In this document: piece after piece, positions 54,763-64,000 of the stretch
How positions within the stretch are numbered: the first letter of the stretch is position 1
Layout of the letters: every line of letters starts with the position of its first letter
NCBI RefSeq assembly: GCF_001436695.1
Contig: NZ_AYZG01000007.1
Span: forward strand, 1-64,000
Direction of reading: 5' to 3'
Length of the DNA: 64,000 bases
Origin: Lactobacillus taiwanensis DSM 21401
GTDB lineage: Bacteria; Bacillota; Bacilli; Lactobacillales; Lactobacillaceae
Translations under genes and position numbers: made by a program
The notes under the pieces: model-generated
The model's input: only the letters and a program-made list of their open reading frames with translations
Told to the model about the DNA's origin: nothing
Databases searched by the model: none

Positions 54763-56688
54763 TTATTCAAATTCATCTAGTGCCTCTAAAGCATTTTCCC
54801 AGTCAGTATTTGCTTGATCTAGTTGCTCTTGAACAGCAGATAATTTTTCTTGAAGAGGTCCAAGCTTTTCAAAAGAAGCAGCAATATCTGGATTAGCCAT
54901 TTCAGTTTGAATCTCTTGTTCTTCATTTTCTAATTTTTCAATTCTAGCTTCTGCATCACTAACAGCGCGTTCTAACTTACGTTTTTGTGAATCACGAGCC
55001 TTTTGCTCTTGATAGGAAAGTTTACCCTGATTTTGATTAGCACTAGTAGTACTTTCAGTTTGTTCAGCTTTTGCTTCTTGAACGGCAGCAGCTTGTTTAG
55101 CTTTTTCATCTAAGTAGTAAGAATAATTACCATTGTAGATCTTAGCGTGACCATCGCGAACTGAGATAATCTTGTTAGCTAACTCATTAATAAAGTAACG
55201 GTCGTGAGAAACAAAGAGCAGGGTGCCGTCGTAATTATCTAAAGCTTCTTCAAGCACTTCTTTAGCTTCAATATCTAAGTGGTTGGTAGGTTCGTCCATT
55301 AATAAGAAATTGTCTTTTTCAAGAGACAAAACAGTTAGAGTAAGTCGAGCCTTTTGACCACCAGATAATTGACCAACAGTCTTATCGATATCTTCGGCAG
55401 TGAATAAGAAGGAAGCCAAAATAGAGCGGACATCTTTTTCAGGCATTGTCTTGTGACGATCCCAAATTGTATCAAGAACAGTCTTTGAAGGATCTAAACT
55501 TTGGAGCTCCTGATCATAATAACCAATATCTAAGCTTGCGCCATATTTAATTGAGCCATCTTTTGGTTCAAGTTTTTTCATAATGGTCTTGAGCAAGGTA
55601 GACTTACCAATTCCGTTAGGGCCGATAATAGCAACGCGGTCATTCTTATTAACTTGGAAGTCGATATCAGAAACCATTACTTTATCAGGATAGCCGATAG
55701 TCAGATCCTTAGCGATCAGTACTTCTTTTCCAGAAGGACGTTCGCTAGTGAAGTTAATACGAACTTTTTGTTTATGCTTAGGTGGCTTAATTCGCTCCAT
55801 CTTGTCTAAAACCTTACGTCTACTTTGAGCACGTTTAGTAGTAGAAGCACGAACTAGGTTTTTTTGAATAAACTCTTCTTCCTTTTTGATCTTTTCTTGT
55901 TGCTTTTCATAAGCAGCTTCTTGCTGGCTATCCATCAATTCACGTTCTTTAACGTATTGGCTGTAATTACCCTTGAAAGTAGTTAATTTACCGAAGTTTA
56001 ATTCGAAAATTTGATTAGCTAAGTGATCTAAGAAGTACTGGTCGTGGGAAACAGTAATAATTGCGCCTTGATAGTTTTTCAAGAATGCTTCTAACCAATC
56101 TAAAGTGTCTAAGTCAAGGTAGTTAGTAGGCTCGTCAAGTAATAATACTGGTGGCTTTTGCAAAAGCAATTTAACAAAAGCAAGTCTCGTCTTTTCACCG
56201 CCAGAAAGGGTGCCAATTACTTTATTCCAAGTATTTTCTTTGAAATTGAATCCGTTAAGAATACTTTTAATTTCAGCTTGGTAGGTAAAGCCGCCTTCTT
56301 GTTCAAAGTCGTAGGCTAATTGATCATAACGCTTGAGCAATTCTTCATCTTCGGGATGGTCGGCAATTTGCTCCTGCATTTTGGTGATCTTTTTATTTTT
56401 TTCAATTAAATCATTAAAAACAGTAAGCATTTCATCCCAGATTGTTTTTTCTTCATCGAGACCATTTTCCTGGGCGATGTAGCCGACTTTCAATCCCTTA
56501 TTAATAGTAAATTGACCACTAGTTGGTTCTTGTTGACCAGTCATGATCTTTAATAAGGTAGTCTTCCCAGCTCCATTAGGTCCGACAAGACCGATTCTGG
56601 CATTGTCAGGAACTGAGAAAGAAATGTTACTGAAGATAGTATTGCCTCCAAAACGTTGTTCGAGGTCTTGAGCTTGTGCAATAATCAT
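54763..56688 (-). CDS. ABC-F family ATPase, translation factor type (Uup/YfmR-like)
   Basis: Soluble protein of 641 residues with two ABC domains and no membrane segments: Walker A GPNGAGKTTL and GPNGIGKSTL, signatures LSGGEKTRL and LSGGQKARL, Walker B LLLLDEPTNYLD and FLLMDEPTNHLD. A coiled-coil C-terminal extension of about 100 residues (repeated Glu/Gln/Lys) suggests the Uup-type branch. ABC-F proteins act on the ribosome. It is not likely a transporter. A second copy of the 3' end lies at 51052-51540. Confidence 0.92.
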   Translation of the reverse strand: MIIAQAQDLEQRFGGNTIFSNISFSVPDNARIGLVGPNGAGKTTLLKIMTGQQEPTSGQFTINKGLKVGYIAQENGLDEEKTIWDEMLTVFNDLIEKNKKITKMQEQIADHPEDEELLKRYDQLAYDFEQEGGFTYQAEIKSILNGFNFKENTWNKVIGTLSGGEKTRLAFVKLLLQKPPVLLLDEPTNYLDLDTLDWLEAFLKNYQGAIITVSHDQYFLDHLANQIFELNFGKLTTFKGNYSQYVKERELMDSQQEAAYEKQQEKIKKEEEFIQKNLVRASTTKRAQSRRKVLDKMERIKPPKHKQKVRINFTSERPSGKEVLIAKDLTIGYPDKVMVSDIDFQVNKNDRVAIIGPNGIGKSTLLKTIMKKLEPKDGSIKYGASLDIGYYDQELQSLDPSKTVLDTIWDRHKTMPEKDVRSILASFLFTAEDIDKTVGQLSGGQKARLTLTVLSLEKDNFLLMDEPTNHLDIEAKEVLEEALDNYDGTLLFVSHDRYFINELANKIISVRDGHAKIYNGNYSYYLDEKAKQAAAVQEAKAEQTESTTSANQNQGKLSYQEQKARDSQKRKLERAVSDAEARIEKLENEEQEIQTEMANPDIAASFEKLGPLQEKLSAVQEQLDQANTDWENALEALDEFE

Positions 56689-56807
56689 AATTATTTTTCT
56701 CCTAGTGCTTATTTTAACATAGTGAATCTTTTAAATTTTATGAAAATATGACCTTTGTGAAAATTGTTTCTTGATTTATCCTTAAAGAATGCCTATTATT
56801 AGTTTGA

Positions 56808-56825
56808 TTAGTAAATATTTCACAT
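56808..56825 (+). promoter_or_regulatory. Rex-operator-like site upstream of rex
   Basis: TTAGTAAATATTTCACAT matches the Rex consensus TTGTGAAATATTTCACAA at 14 of 18 positions. It lies about 30 bases before the rex start, just upstream of a TATAAA element (56834-56839), fitting autoregulation. A further half site TTGTGAAAA begins at 56755. Confidence 0.45.
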
Positions 56826-56855
56826 TCGTATTTTATAAAAGAAAGAGGCCTCTTA

Positions 56856-57500
56856 ATGGATGAAATTAAGATTCCTAAGGCTACTGCCAGACGCTTGCCG
56901 CTGTATTATCGCTATTTGATCTTTTTAAATGATGAAGGAAAAGAAAAGGTTTCTTCAACTGAACTTGCTGAAGCAGTTCAAGTTGACAGTGCTTCGATTC
57001 GTCGTGATTTTTCTTACTTTGGTGCTTTGGGTAAGCGTGGCTATGGCTATGATGTTAAGAACTTGCTTAATTTCTTTAAAAAGATTTTGAACCAAGATAC
57101 TTTAACTAACGTTGCCTTAGTTGGTGTTGGTAATATGGGACATGCGCTTTTGAATTATAACTTCAAGCGTACTAATAATATCAGAATTAGCGCTGCTTTT
57201 GACATTAATCCTGAAATTACTGGAACAATTATGTCAGGTGTGCCAGTTTATGATATGAGTGAAATGAAGAAACAGCTTCGTGAACAACAAATTACGATTG
57301 CGATCCTTTGTGTACCACAAACAGCAGCACAAAAGACTGCCAATGAAATGTTTGATGCCGGAATTAAAGGAATTATGAACTTTACGCCGCTTCGTTTATC
57401 TGCTCCATCTAGCGTAAGAGTTCAGAATGTGGATTTAGCAACTGAACTTCAAACTTTGATTTATTTTTTAGACTCTGATAAAGATAAGAACAAAAAATAA
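56856..57500 (+). CDS. rex: Redox-sensing transcriptional repressor Rex
   Basis: Senses the NADH/NAD+ ratio and represses fermentative genes at high NAD+. The 214-residue product has a winged HTH ([20 protein letters not shown]) with the conserved [13 protein letters not shown] and an NAD-binding Rossmann motif [18 protein letters not shown] precedes the ATG. It is divergent from the ABC-F gene and ends at a terminator. Confidence 0.95.
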   Translation: MDEIKIPKATARRLPLYYRYLIFLNDEGKEKVSSTELAEAVQVDSASIRRDFSYFGALGKRGYGYDVKNLLNFFKKILNQDTLTNVALVGVGNMGHALLNYNFKRTNNIRISAAFDINPEITGTIMSGVPVYDMSEMKKQLREQQITIAILCVPQTAAQKTANEMFDAGIKGIMNFTPLRLSAPSSVRVQNVDLATELQTLIYFLDSDKDKNKK

Positions 57501-57501
57501 T

Positions 57502-57553
57502 CTACTATATTATAGTAGTTTTGCACAAGTTCATGTAGGCTTGTGCATTTTTT
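57502..57553 (+). terminator. Hairpin and terminator after rex
   Basis: A stem CTACTATA/TATAGTAG (57502-57518) is followed by a stronger one, TGCACAAG / CTTGTGCA with a T6 tail (57522-57553). Confidence 0.8.
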
Positions 57554-57632
57554 ATGCACTTTTATTTGTAATCAGAGAGAAAATAATTTTAAGATAAATG
57601 CGCATAGAATTTTTAGAAATAAGGTAGATAAA

Positions 57633-58199
57633 ATGATTAAAAAGATTGCAGTTTATTGTGGAGCGCGAACAGGCAACCGATCAGAGTATGCTAAGACAGC
57701 TTATGAATTTGGTAAGAAAATGGCAGAACATCAGATCGAATTAGTCTATGGCGGAGGTAAATATGGTTTAATGCGGGCAGTTGCAGACGGTGTTTTAGAA
57801 AATGGCGGCATTGTCCATGGCATTATTACTGAAGAATTAAAAGACCGCGGAGCAGCTTATGAGAAAGTACAAGATTTTCGCGTAGTTGAAAATATGAATA
57901 AAAGAAAAGACGTCATGATGGAGTTAGCTGATGGGATGGTGGCTCTTCCGGGCAGTATTGGTACTTTGGAAGAGATCAGTCAAGCTATTTCTTGGACAGC
58001 AATTGGTGATAATGCTAAGCCGGTGGCTTTCTATAATTATGATAGTTTCTATGATAATTTAGATAAATTACTCAAGCGGATGAATAAAGACGACTTTTTA
58101 GAAGATATTTATTTAGATGCAATTTATTTTGAAACTGATTTTGATAAAATTTTGCAGTTTATGAAAGAATACCAGGCTCCAGCTTATCGAGAATATTAA
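57633..58199 (+). CDS. LOG family protein (putative nucleoside 5'-monophosphate phosphoribohydrolase)
   Basis: Rossmann-like protein of 188 residues related to plant LONELY GUY and bacterial TIGR00730 proteins. YGGGKYGLMRAVADG and LPGSIGTLEEI correspond to the family motifs GGGxxGLMG and PGGxGTxxE, with Ser for the second Gly. I chose ATG 57633 (MIKKIAVYCG) with AAGG upstream; an upstream extension is not conserved. The bacterial role is unclear. Confidence 0.88.
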   Translation: MIKKIAVYCGARTGNRSEYAKTAYEFGKKMAEHQIELVYGGGKYGLMRAVADGVLENGGIVHGIITEELKDRGAAYEKVQDFRVVENMNKRKDVMMELADGMVALPGSIGTLEEISQAISWTAIGDNAKPVAFYNYDSFYDNLDKLLKRMNKDDFLEDIYLDAIYFETDFDKILQFMKEYQAPAYREY

Positions 58200-58220
58200 T
58201 TTATTAAGCTAAAAATTAAA

Positions 58221-58271
58221 AGAAGTATGAACTAATTTTTTCCCCCACATCTTTAGTTTCATGCTTTTTTT
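58221..58271 (+). terminator. Terminator after the LOG-family gene
   Basis: Arms AGTATGAACTAA and TTAGTTTCATGC with one bulge, around a C-rich loop, ending in T7. Confidence 0.75.
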
Positions 58272-58272
58272 G

Positions 58273-58302
58273 ACCGCTTGGAACTTTAAATTAACCGCTT
58301 AG
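58273..58302 (+). promoter_or_regulatory. LytTR-type direct repeats
   Basis: Two 9-bp repeats, ACCGCTTGG at 58273-58281 and ACCGCTTAG at 58294-58302, are separated by 12 bp (21-bp period, two helical turns). This is the known geometry of LytTR-domain binding sites (AgrA, ComE, HdrR/BrsR), and the sequence resembles ACCGTTNAG-type half sites. They lie 75-104 bases upstream of the LytTR regulator gene. Confidence 0.7.
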
Positions 58303-58376
58303 TCAATTTCACTAGATTTTAATCTTATATCCATGTTTAATATAAATATCAAGAACGAAACAAGGAAGTGAGAATT

Positions 58377-58835
58377 GTGAAAGTTAAGCTTGAGCTTGAT
58401 CCAGATCAGCAAGAGACAGAAATAACGATCCATGCTAAAAGTTTAACGCCTGAGGTAGAAAGAATTTATCATCAACTTCAAACTGATTCAGAACATCCTG
58501 ATCAAATTGAAGGGATGATGGACAATACTTCCTATTATTTAAGTATTAACGATATTCTCTTTTTTGAAACAGACGCTAGGCAGGTAATGGCGCATACGAC
58601 TAGGAATGCATATTTTGTTAAGTATAAATTATACGAACTAGAAAACTTATTAAGTGGGCAGTTCATGCGAGTATCGAAATCGACGATATTAAATTTAGAT
58701 CAGATTTATGCTGTTACTAAATCGATCTCTAATTGTCAGATTAAGTTTCATGATTCATATAAAACTGTCTATGTTTCAAGAAGATATTACCGAGATTTAA
58801 ATGAGAGATTAAAAGAGAGAAGGGCATTATCATGA
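58377..58835 (+). CDS. LytTR-domain transcriptional regulator, no receiver domain
   Basis: Product of 152 residues: a short N-terminal region, then a LytTR DNA-binding domain (about 50-148) with DILFFETDARQVMAHT, FMRVSKSTILNLDQI and VSRRYYRDLNERL. The absence of a receiver domain and the tight coupling (ATGA overlap) to a membrane protein match the LytTR regulatory systems of streptococci, where the membrane partner inhibits the regulator. The GTG at 58377 is eight bases after AAGGAAG; a GTG at 58368 is too close. Confidence 0.88.
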   Translation: MKVKLELDPDQQETEITIHAKSLTPEVERIYHQLQTDSEHPDQIEGMMDNTSYYLSINDILFFETDARQVMAHTTRNAYFVKYKLYELENLLSGQFMRVSKSTILNLDQIYAVTKSISNCQIKFHDSYKTVYVSRRYYRDLNERLKERRALS

Positions 58836-59590
58836 GAAAGGCAAGTTTTGGAAGAGTTCTTTGGGGGCTAGGTTTACTTGCGGCAGCTGCATTTTTAGTT
58901 TTAGATCAGCTCCACTTGATGCCACTAGAATTAGGTTTTTGGGCAATTTTTTGGACAGTTGTATTTGGAGCAACTTTGATTACATCATTAGTTAATAAAA
59001 GTTTAGGAGGCAGTATTTTTTCAATTGCATTCCTATTAATTATTTATGCAAAACCTCTACACATTGAGCGTATTGTTCCTTGGACAGTACTTTTAGCAGC
59101 ATTTTTAATCTGGGGAGGTTTGAGATTAATTTTCAAGAAAAGCTGGAGACCGACTGTGATTATTAATGGTGAAAAAGTTAATGCTAATTGGTCAGACTTG
59201 AAGGCTCCACATAAATTTAAGGCTGAGCACGTATTCTCTGATACATCTAGTTCAGACAATGGTGACAATATCGTAATTAGTGAAAAGATGTCTTCTACTT
59301 CGCGTTACATTCATTCGCAACACTTAGAAACGGTGACTGTGAATGTTTCAATGGGAGATGTTAATGTATATCTTGATTCAGCTAAGCCTGCTGGGGATGA
59401 AGTAGTTGCTAATATCAATATGTCGATGGGAGATATAAATATTTATATTCCAACTTCTTGGCGAGTTGATAATCAACTTGAACATAAATTTGGTGATTTT
59501 ACTATTGAGGGTGATCAACCAGCAGAAGGGCCAACATTAGTACTTCAAGGTCGTGCTAACATGGGAGATCTTACTATTAAGAGAGTTTAG
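58832..59590 (+). CDS. LiaF-like membrane protein, partner of the LytTR regulator
   Basis: Product of 252 residues with four N-terminal membrane helices (about 8-100, LiaI/LiaF-TM-like) and a C-terminal beta-rich domain where SMGDVNVYL, SMGDINIYI and NMGDLTIKR repeat, as in LiaF/cell-wall-stress DUF domains. It overlaps the regulator gene by four bases. It is probably the membrane anti-activator of the LytTR regulator, sensing envelope stress; this is inferred from the gene pair. Confidence 0.85.
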   Translation: MRKASFGRVLWGLGLLAAAAFLVLDQLHLMPLELGFWAIFWTVVFGATLITSLVNKSLGGSIFSIAFLLIIYAKPLHIERIVPWTVLLAAFLIWGGLRLIFKKSWRPTVIINGEKVNANWSDLKAPHKFKAEHVFSDTSSSDNGDNIVISEKMSSTSRYIHSQHLETVTVNVSMGDVNVYLDSAKPAGDEVVANINMSMGDINIYIPTSWRVDNQLEHKFGDFTIEGDQPAEGPTLVLQGRANMGDLTIKRV

Positions 59591-59652
59591 AACTAGAACA
59601 AGACAATCCATATTGAAATTTTAAATAAATATCCAAGTAAATTAGCACTTTT

Positions 59653-59764
59653 TTAGCACTCTAGGTAAAAAAGTGCTAATTTTTGTGTCTAAATACTTGC
59701 TTTTCTTTTATAAACAATGTACTATCGTAATTGTAAGTTAGCACTTATGATATATGAGTGCTAA
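59653..59764 (+). promoter_or_regulatory. groESL promoter with two CIRCE operators
   Basis: CIRCE 1, TTAGCACTC-N9-AAGTGCTAA, is at 59653-59679 and CIRCE 2, TTAGCACTT-N9-GAGTGCTAA, at 59738-59764. The promoter TTGCTT-17-TACTAT lies between them (59697-59725). A further half site, TTAGCACTT, starts at 59642. HrcA repression relieved by heat is the known logic. Confidence 0.9.
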
Positions 59765-59807
59765 GTAATATAATTATAGATTTAAATTATGTACAGGAGG
59801 GACTAAC

Positions 59808-60092
59808 GTGTTACAACCAATCGGTGATCGCGTGATCGTTAAAGTAAAAGACGAAGAAGAAGAAAAAGTTGGAGGCATTGTCCTGGCTTCTAACGCTAAA
59901 GAAAAGCCTCAAATGGGCGAAATTATTGCCGTAGGAAATGGTAAGCGCAACGCAAATGGCGACTTAATTCCTATGTCAGTTGCAAAAGGTGAAACTGTAT
60001 TTTTTGATAAATACTCTGGCACTAACTTGAAGTACGAAGGCGAAAAGTACTTAGTTCTTCGTGAAAGCGACTTATTAGCTGTCGTTAAGTAA
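59808..60092 (+). CDS. groES: Co-chaperonin GroES
   Basis: Chaperonin cap of 94 residues. It begins [22 protein letters not shown], here cut as [12 protein letters not shown], includes the mobile loop [14 protein letters not shown] and ends with the beta-hairpin and SDLLAVVK. The start is GTG at 59808 after AGGAGGGA. It is 30 bases before groEL in a two-gene operon under CIRCE control. Confidence 0.97.
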   Translation: MLQPIGDRVIVKVKDEEEEKVGGIVLASNAKEKPQMGEIIAVGNGKRNANGDLIPMSVAKGETVFFDKYSGTNLKYEGEKYLVLRESDLLAVVK

Positions 60093-60107
60093 TAAAATTT
60101 GAAATAA

Positions 60108-61754
<1,647 letters not shown>

Positions 61755-61796
61755 TTTAGAAACTAATTACGTTTACTAATTTAATAGATTGATAAA

Positions 61797-61832
61797 ACAC
61801 TCCATGATTTTTGATGATCATGGAGTGTTTTT
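61797..61832 (+). terminator. Terminator after groEL
   Basis: Arms ACACTCCATGAT and ATCATGGAGTGT with an eight-base loop and T5 tail. Confidence 0.9.
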
Positions 61833-61902
61833 GTATAGTAGAGTATAATATCTTAATAAAAAATTAAACTGTGATTTTTCATTAAGAAAGAAGATGACAG
61901 GG

Positions 61903-62730
61903 ATGACTATTGGCGAAGCTTTAAAAGAAACTAGAAAAAATCTAGGATTATCTCAAACTGAGATGGCGTATCCTATTCTGACAAAATCGTATTATTCTAA
62001 AATTGAACGAGGAATTCATGAGATTAATGCCAGTGATTTAATTAAGATTTTAGAGATGCATGACATTGATATTAGTGAATTTCTGACAAAATGCGGGGTT
62101 AAGGATAATAGAATTGATAAAGAATATTGGGGAGAGCAGTTAAGCCGGGCATACTATGATCAAGACTTGAATAAGGTTAAAGAATTAGAATTAGAAATAC
62201 CAAATATTAAAACAGATAACTATACTAAAGATCTTTTAAAATCGATGATTATTCTGAATAAGGCAAATTTAAAGGGAAGTATAGATACCTTACCTAATGA
62301 AATAAAAAAACATGTTAAATCTCTAATTTTCAAAGCAGAAAATTGGAATAAAGAAAATCTTAGTTTATTCTCAATCAGTCTTCCTTTATGGTCAGATCAA
62401 GAAATGAAACCAATAGTAACATCTCTTTTGAAAAAATATATTAATATTGAAAACTTTCCACGAGAGATGCAAATTTTAGTTTCTTCAATAATGGTTAATT
62501 ATCTGTCCCTATTGATTCGATCATCATCACAAAATTTAGACTTAGTAGAAGATATATTCATTTTATTAGATAATTTATCAGTAAAACCATTAAACTGCTT
62601 TGGAAAAATAATGAAAAATTTTTATCGAGCATATTTTCAAGGCGATGAGAAAAAAATACAGGATATCCTAGACTTTTTTACTAACAATAATATGAATAAA
62701 ATTTCTGAAATTTTAAGGGTGTCAATTTAG
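61903..62730 (+). CDS. Rgg/RopB-like transcriptional regulator (third of three)
   Basis: Product of 275 residues with the same design: XRE helix-turn-helix (MTIGEALKETRKNLGLSQTE, then SYYSKIERGIHE) and a helical repeat domain. ATG 61903 matches the paralogues' starts; an ATG three codons upstream (61894) is possible. It is more diverged from the other two than they are from each other. It opens a cassette with a small membrane protein, a tiny peptide gene and an ABC exporter, all co-directional. Confidence 0.85.
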   Translation: MTIGEALKETRKNLGLSQTEMAYPILTKSYYSKIERGIHEINASDLIKILEMHDIDISEFLTKCGVKDNRIDKEYWGEQLSRAYYDQDLNKVKELELEIPNIKTDNYTKDLLKSMIILNKANLKGSIDTLPNEIKKHVKSLIFKAENWNKENLSLFSISLPLWSDQEMKPIVTSLLKKYINIENFPREMQILVSSIMVNYLSLLIRSSSQNLDLVEDIFILLDNLSVKPLNCFGKIMKNFYRAYFQGDEKKIQDILDFFTNNNMNKISEILRVSI

Positions 62731-62739
62731 ACACTTTTT
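62717..62739 (+). terminator. Hairpin at the end of the third Rgg gene
   Basis: Arms GGGTGTC and GACACTT (perfect GTGTC/GACAC) span the stop codon and are followed by a T5 tract, so it may terminate the Rgg mRNA. Confidence 0.65.
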
Positions 62740-62885
62740 ATTTTGCACTAAAAATGTGAGTAAAATGATAAATATAAAAAATAATTGTCTGTAAATATAA
62801 TCATTTTCATAATCAGATTTATATGGATTTGAATTGGAACATGACATATAGTTTTCATATTTTACAATAATGGAATGAGTTACGT
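62731..62885. other. Spacer with sequence shared with the second Rgg module
   Basis: AAATGATAAATATAAA (62763-62778) is identical to 52744-52759 in the spacer after the second Rgg gene, and both copies are followed within 20 bases by TGTAAATAT. In both places this opens a nine-codon frame starting MINI. A loose inverted repeat GAAC ... GTTTTC occurs at about 62837-62856. Confidence 0.4.
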
Positions 62886-63125
62886 ATGAATAACCAATTT
62901 CAATTTTATCTTATAATACTATCAATAATCGTGAGTTTTATTCTCTATTATATTATTCGACCAAGAATTCCAATTTTATACGAAGCGTTAGTATGTACTT
63001 ATGTAACTTTATTTTGTCTGTATTTGGTAATACAAGGAAAATACATCTTATTAATCGGTGTAGCTATTTTTACTGTGTTGTCTATTTACTATTGGAAAAA
63101 ATATTATACTAAAAAAAGTAACTAA
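62886..63125 (+). CDS. Small membrane protein in the third Rgg cassette
   Basis: Product of 79 residues, mostly hydrophobic, with three short helices (about 5-24, 30-50, 53-69) and a basic Lys/Tyr-rich C-terminus. I do not recognise the family. The ribosome site is weak (GGAATGAG). Its size and place before a peptide gene and ABC exporter would suit an immunity or accessory protein, but this is only contextual. Confidence 0.55.
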   Translation: MNNQFQFYLIILSIIVSFILYYIIRPRIPILYEALVCTYVTLFCLYLVIQGKYILLIGVAIFTVLSIYYWKKYYTKKSN

Positions 63126-63226
63126 TTCTTCAAATAATAAATTTTGGATTAATTAATCTTTTTAATAAAAAACACATTTTATTATAGTATAATTTAATAA
63201 AATATTTAAATAAGGAGGATTAAATT
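63126..63226 (+). promoter_or_regulatory. Promoter region of the 16-residue peptide gene
   Basis: TATAAT at 63188-63193 has no good -35, suggesting activator dependence. An inverted repeat AATAAAA-AACACA-TTTTATT (about 63164-63183) lies where the -35 would be and could be an Rgg site. The ribosome site AAGGAGGA at 63212-63219 is close to ideal. Confidence 0.5.
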
Positions 63227-63277
63227 ATGCCGACAGTAGTATTAAATGCTCATCAAAATTTACAAAACAATAAATAA
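63227..63277 (+). CDS. 16-residue peptide, candidate signal or modified-peptide precursor
   Basis: MPTVVLNAHQNLQNNK followed by TAA, seven bases after AAGGAGGA, the strongest ribosome site in the cassette. It has no signal peptide, no Cys and one His. It stands between an Rgg regulator and an ABC exporter, and is separated from the exporter by a hairpin (ATGAGCGGA 63281-63289 / TCCGTTCAT 63316-63324), as precursor genes often are. Function is unknown; it could also be a leader peptide controlling the exporter. Confidence 0.5.
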   Translation: MPTVVLNAHQNLQNNK

Positions 63278-63280
63278 TAG

Positions 63281-63324
63281 ATGAGCGGAGAATAGTTACA
63301 ATTCATTTTGTTGAATCCGTTCAT
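63281..63324 (+). promoter_or_regulatory. Hairpin between peptide gene and ABC exporter
   Basis: Nine-base-pair stem with one G-U pair, with an inner GAAT/ATTC stem. There is no U tract, so it may stabilise the peptide mRNA end or limit read-through rather than terminate. Confidence 0.45.
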
Positions 63325-63337
63325 CAAGGAGGACAAA

Positions 63338-64000
63338 ATGAAACATTTACAAAAATTAAACCAATACTTCAACGAATTAACTAGAACTTATCGTCTGTTC
63401 TTCAAATCGGCCCCTTTAGTTGCCACGTGTGTCTTATTACTTGCGCCACTTCAAGCTGTAATTCCTCTACTTGCTGTGGCAGCAGGGCAAAAGGTAATTG
63501 ATCAAGTTACTAATCATTCACCTTTTATGGAAATGATCATTGTATGGATTGTAGCTACTGCGTTTCAACAATTTTTACCATCCCTTTCGACGATGGTTCA
63601 AGGAGTTCTAACAGATAAGTTAACAGGCTTCATCAATATTAGCTTGATGAAAAAATCTGAAGATTTGCAATCAATCAGTATTTTTGATGACAGCAAATAT
63701 TTTGATGATTTACAAATGCTCAGAGATGATGCAAGCTGGCGTCCAGTTAATTTAATTGTTTTTGGTGTATCAGTTTTGCAATCGTTTCTAACGCTAGCTT
63801 TTATGCTAATCTATCTAGCACGATACAATTAGTGGCTGGCATTGCTCTTATTAATTGTAATGGTGCCACAGAGTATTTCTTACTACCGTATTCAGCAGCA
63901 GTCATTTGAAACAATGGTTGAAAGAAGCAAGAATGCGAGATATCTACATTACTATAGTAGTTTGTTGTTAGATCGCAGGGATGCTAAAGAAGTTAGACTT
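63338..64000 (+). pseudogene. ABC exporter (membrane plus ATPase type), amber codon, truncated by window end
   Basis: The ATG at 63338 follows AAGGAGGAC. The first 164 residues form the N-terminal half of an ABC exporter membrane domain (helices at about 20-45, 58-80, 135-158). TAG at 63830-63832 interrupts the frame, which then continues in register to the window end with WLALLLLIVMVPQSISYYRI and RYLHYYSSLLLDRRDAKEVR. The rest, including the ATPase domain, should lie beyond 64000. Either it is inactivated, or the amber codon is read through. Confidence 0.8.

Overview
This window looks like a chromosomal segment of a low-GC lactobacillus. The gene content and order best fit the Lactobacillus gasseri/johnsonii group; I recognised this from families and gene order, not from a database search. 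Supporting signs are AT-rich DNA with strong AGGAGG ribosome sites, frequent TTG/GTG starts, PepC, a DXS-like TPP enzyme in a lineage that normally uses the mevalonate route, a lactococcin-972-type bacteriocin locus, several Rgg-type regulators and many U-tailed hairpin terminators. I see no rRNA, tRNA, CRISPR array, transposase or phage gene.

Layout. 0-8.4 kb: a small membrane protein and pepC on the minus strand, then dut-radA, gltX and cysS-mrnC-rlmB on the plus strand. 8.4-9.85 kb: a decayed beta-glucoside operon (antiterminator, PTS EIIC and GH1 fragments) between rlmB and a sigma-H/ComX-like sigma gene. 10.6-16.8 kb: accessory metabolism (gluconokinase-like kinase, DXS-like enzyme, MFS carrier, trans-polyprenyl synthase). 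17.1-22.7 kb: rpmG-secE-nusG, rplK-rplA and rplJ-rplL, with an amino-acid ABC transporter between rplA and rplJ. 22.8-24.9 kb: a K+ channel, an RsmC-like methyltransferase and small membrane proteins. 25.2-28.5 kb: the lactococcin-972-type locus, whose bacteriocin gene carries a one-base frameshift. 28.6-39.1 kb: housekeeping run of tadA, SRP RNA, dnaX-ybaB-recR-yaaL, tmk-darA-holB-yabA-rsmI, thioesterase, folT and tsaB-rimI-tsaD. 39.3-45.3 kb: membrane protein, CLC channel, guaC and purA-purB.

45.3-56.7 kb is a mosaic accessory zone. It holds a possible HhH-GPD-like protein, a NUDIX hydrolase, a RelB/YafQ pair whose toxin has an amber codon, a CoA-transferase, two Rgg-like regulators each followed by an inverted repeat, an MFS efflux pump, a duplicated terminator, second-copy 3' ends of an ABC-F gene and a NUDIX gene, an orphan sugar-binding lipoprotein and the intact ABC-F gene. 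56.8-61.8 kb: rex, a LOG-family gene, a LytTR regulator/LiaF-like membrane pair with two 9-bp direct repeats 21 bp apart, and groESL with two CIRCE operators. 61.9-64 kb: a third Rgg-like regulator, a small membrane protein, a 16-residue peptide gene with a very strong ribosome site, a hairpin, and an ABC exporter with an in-frame amber codon that runs off the end.

The best candidates for undescribed biology are the Rgg3-peptide-exporter cassette, the three Rgg modules with related downstream inverted repeats and tiny open frames, the LytTR/LiaF-like pair, and the hairpin that pairs with the Shine-Dalgarno sequence of the sigma gene.
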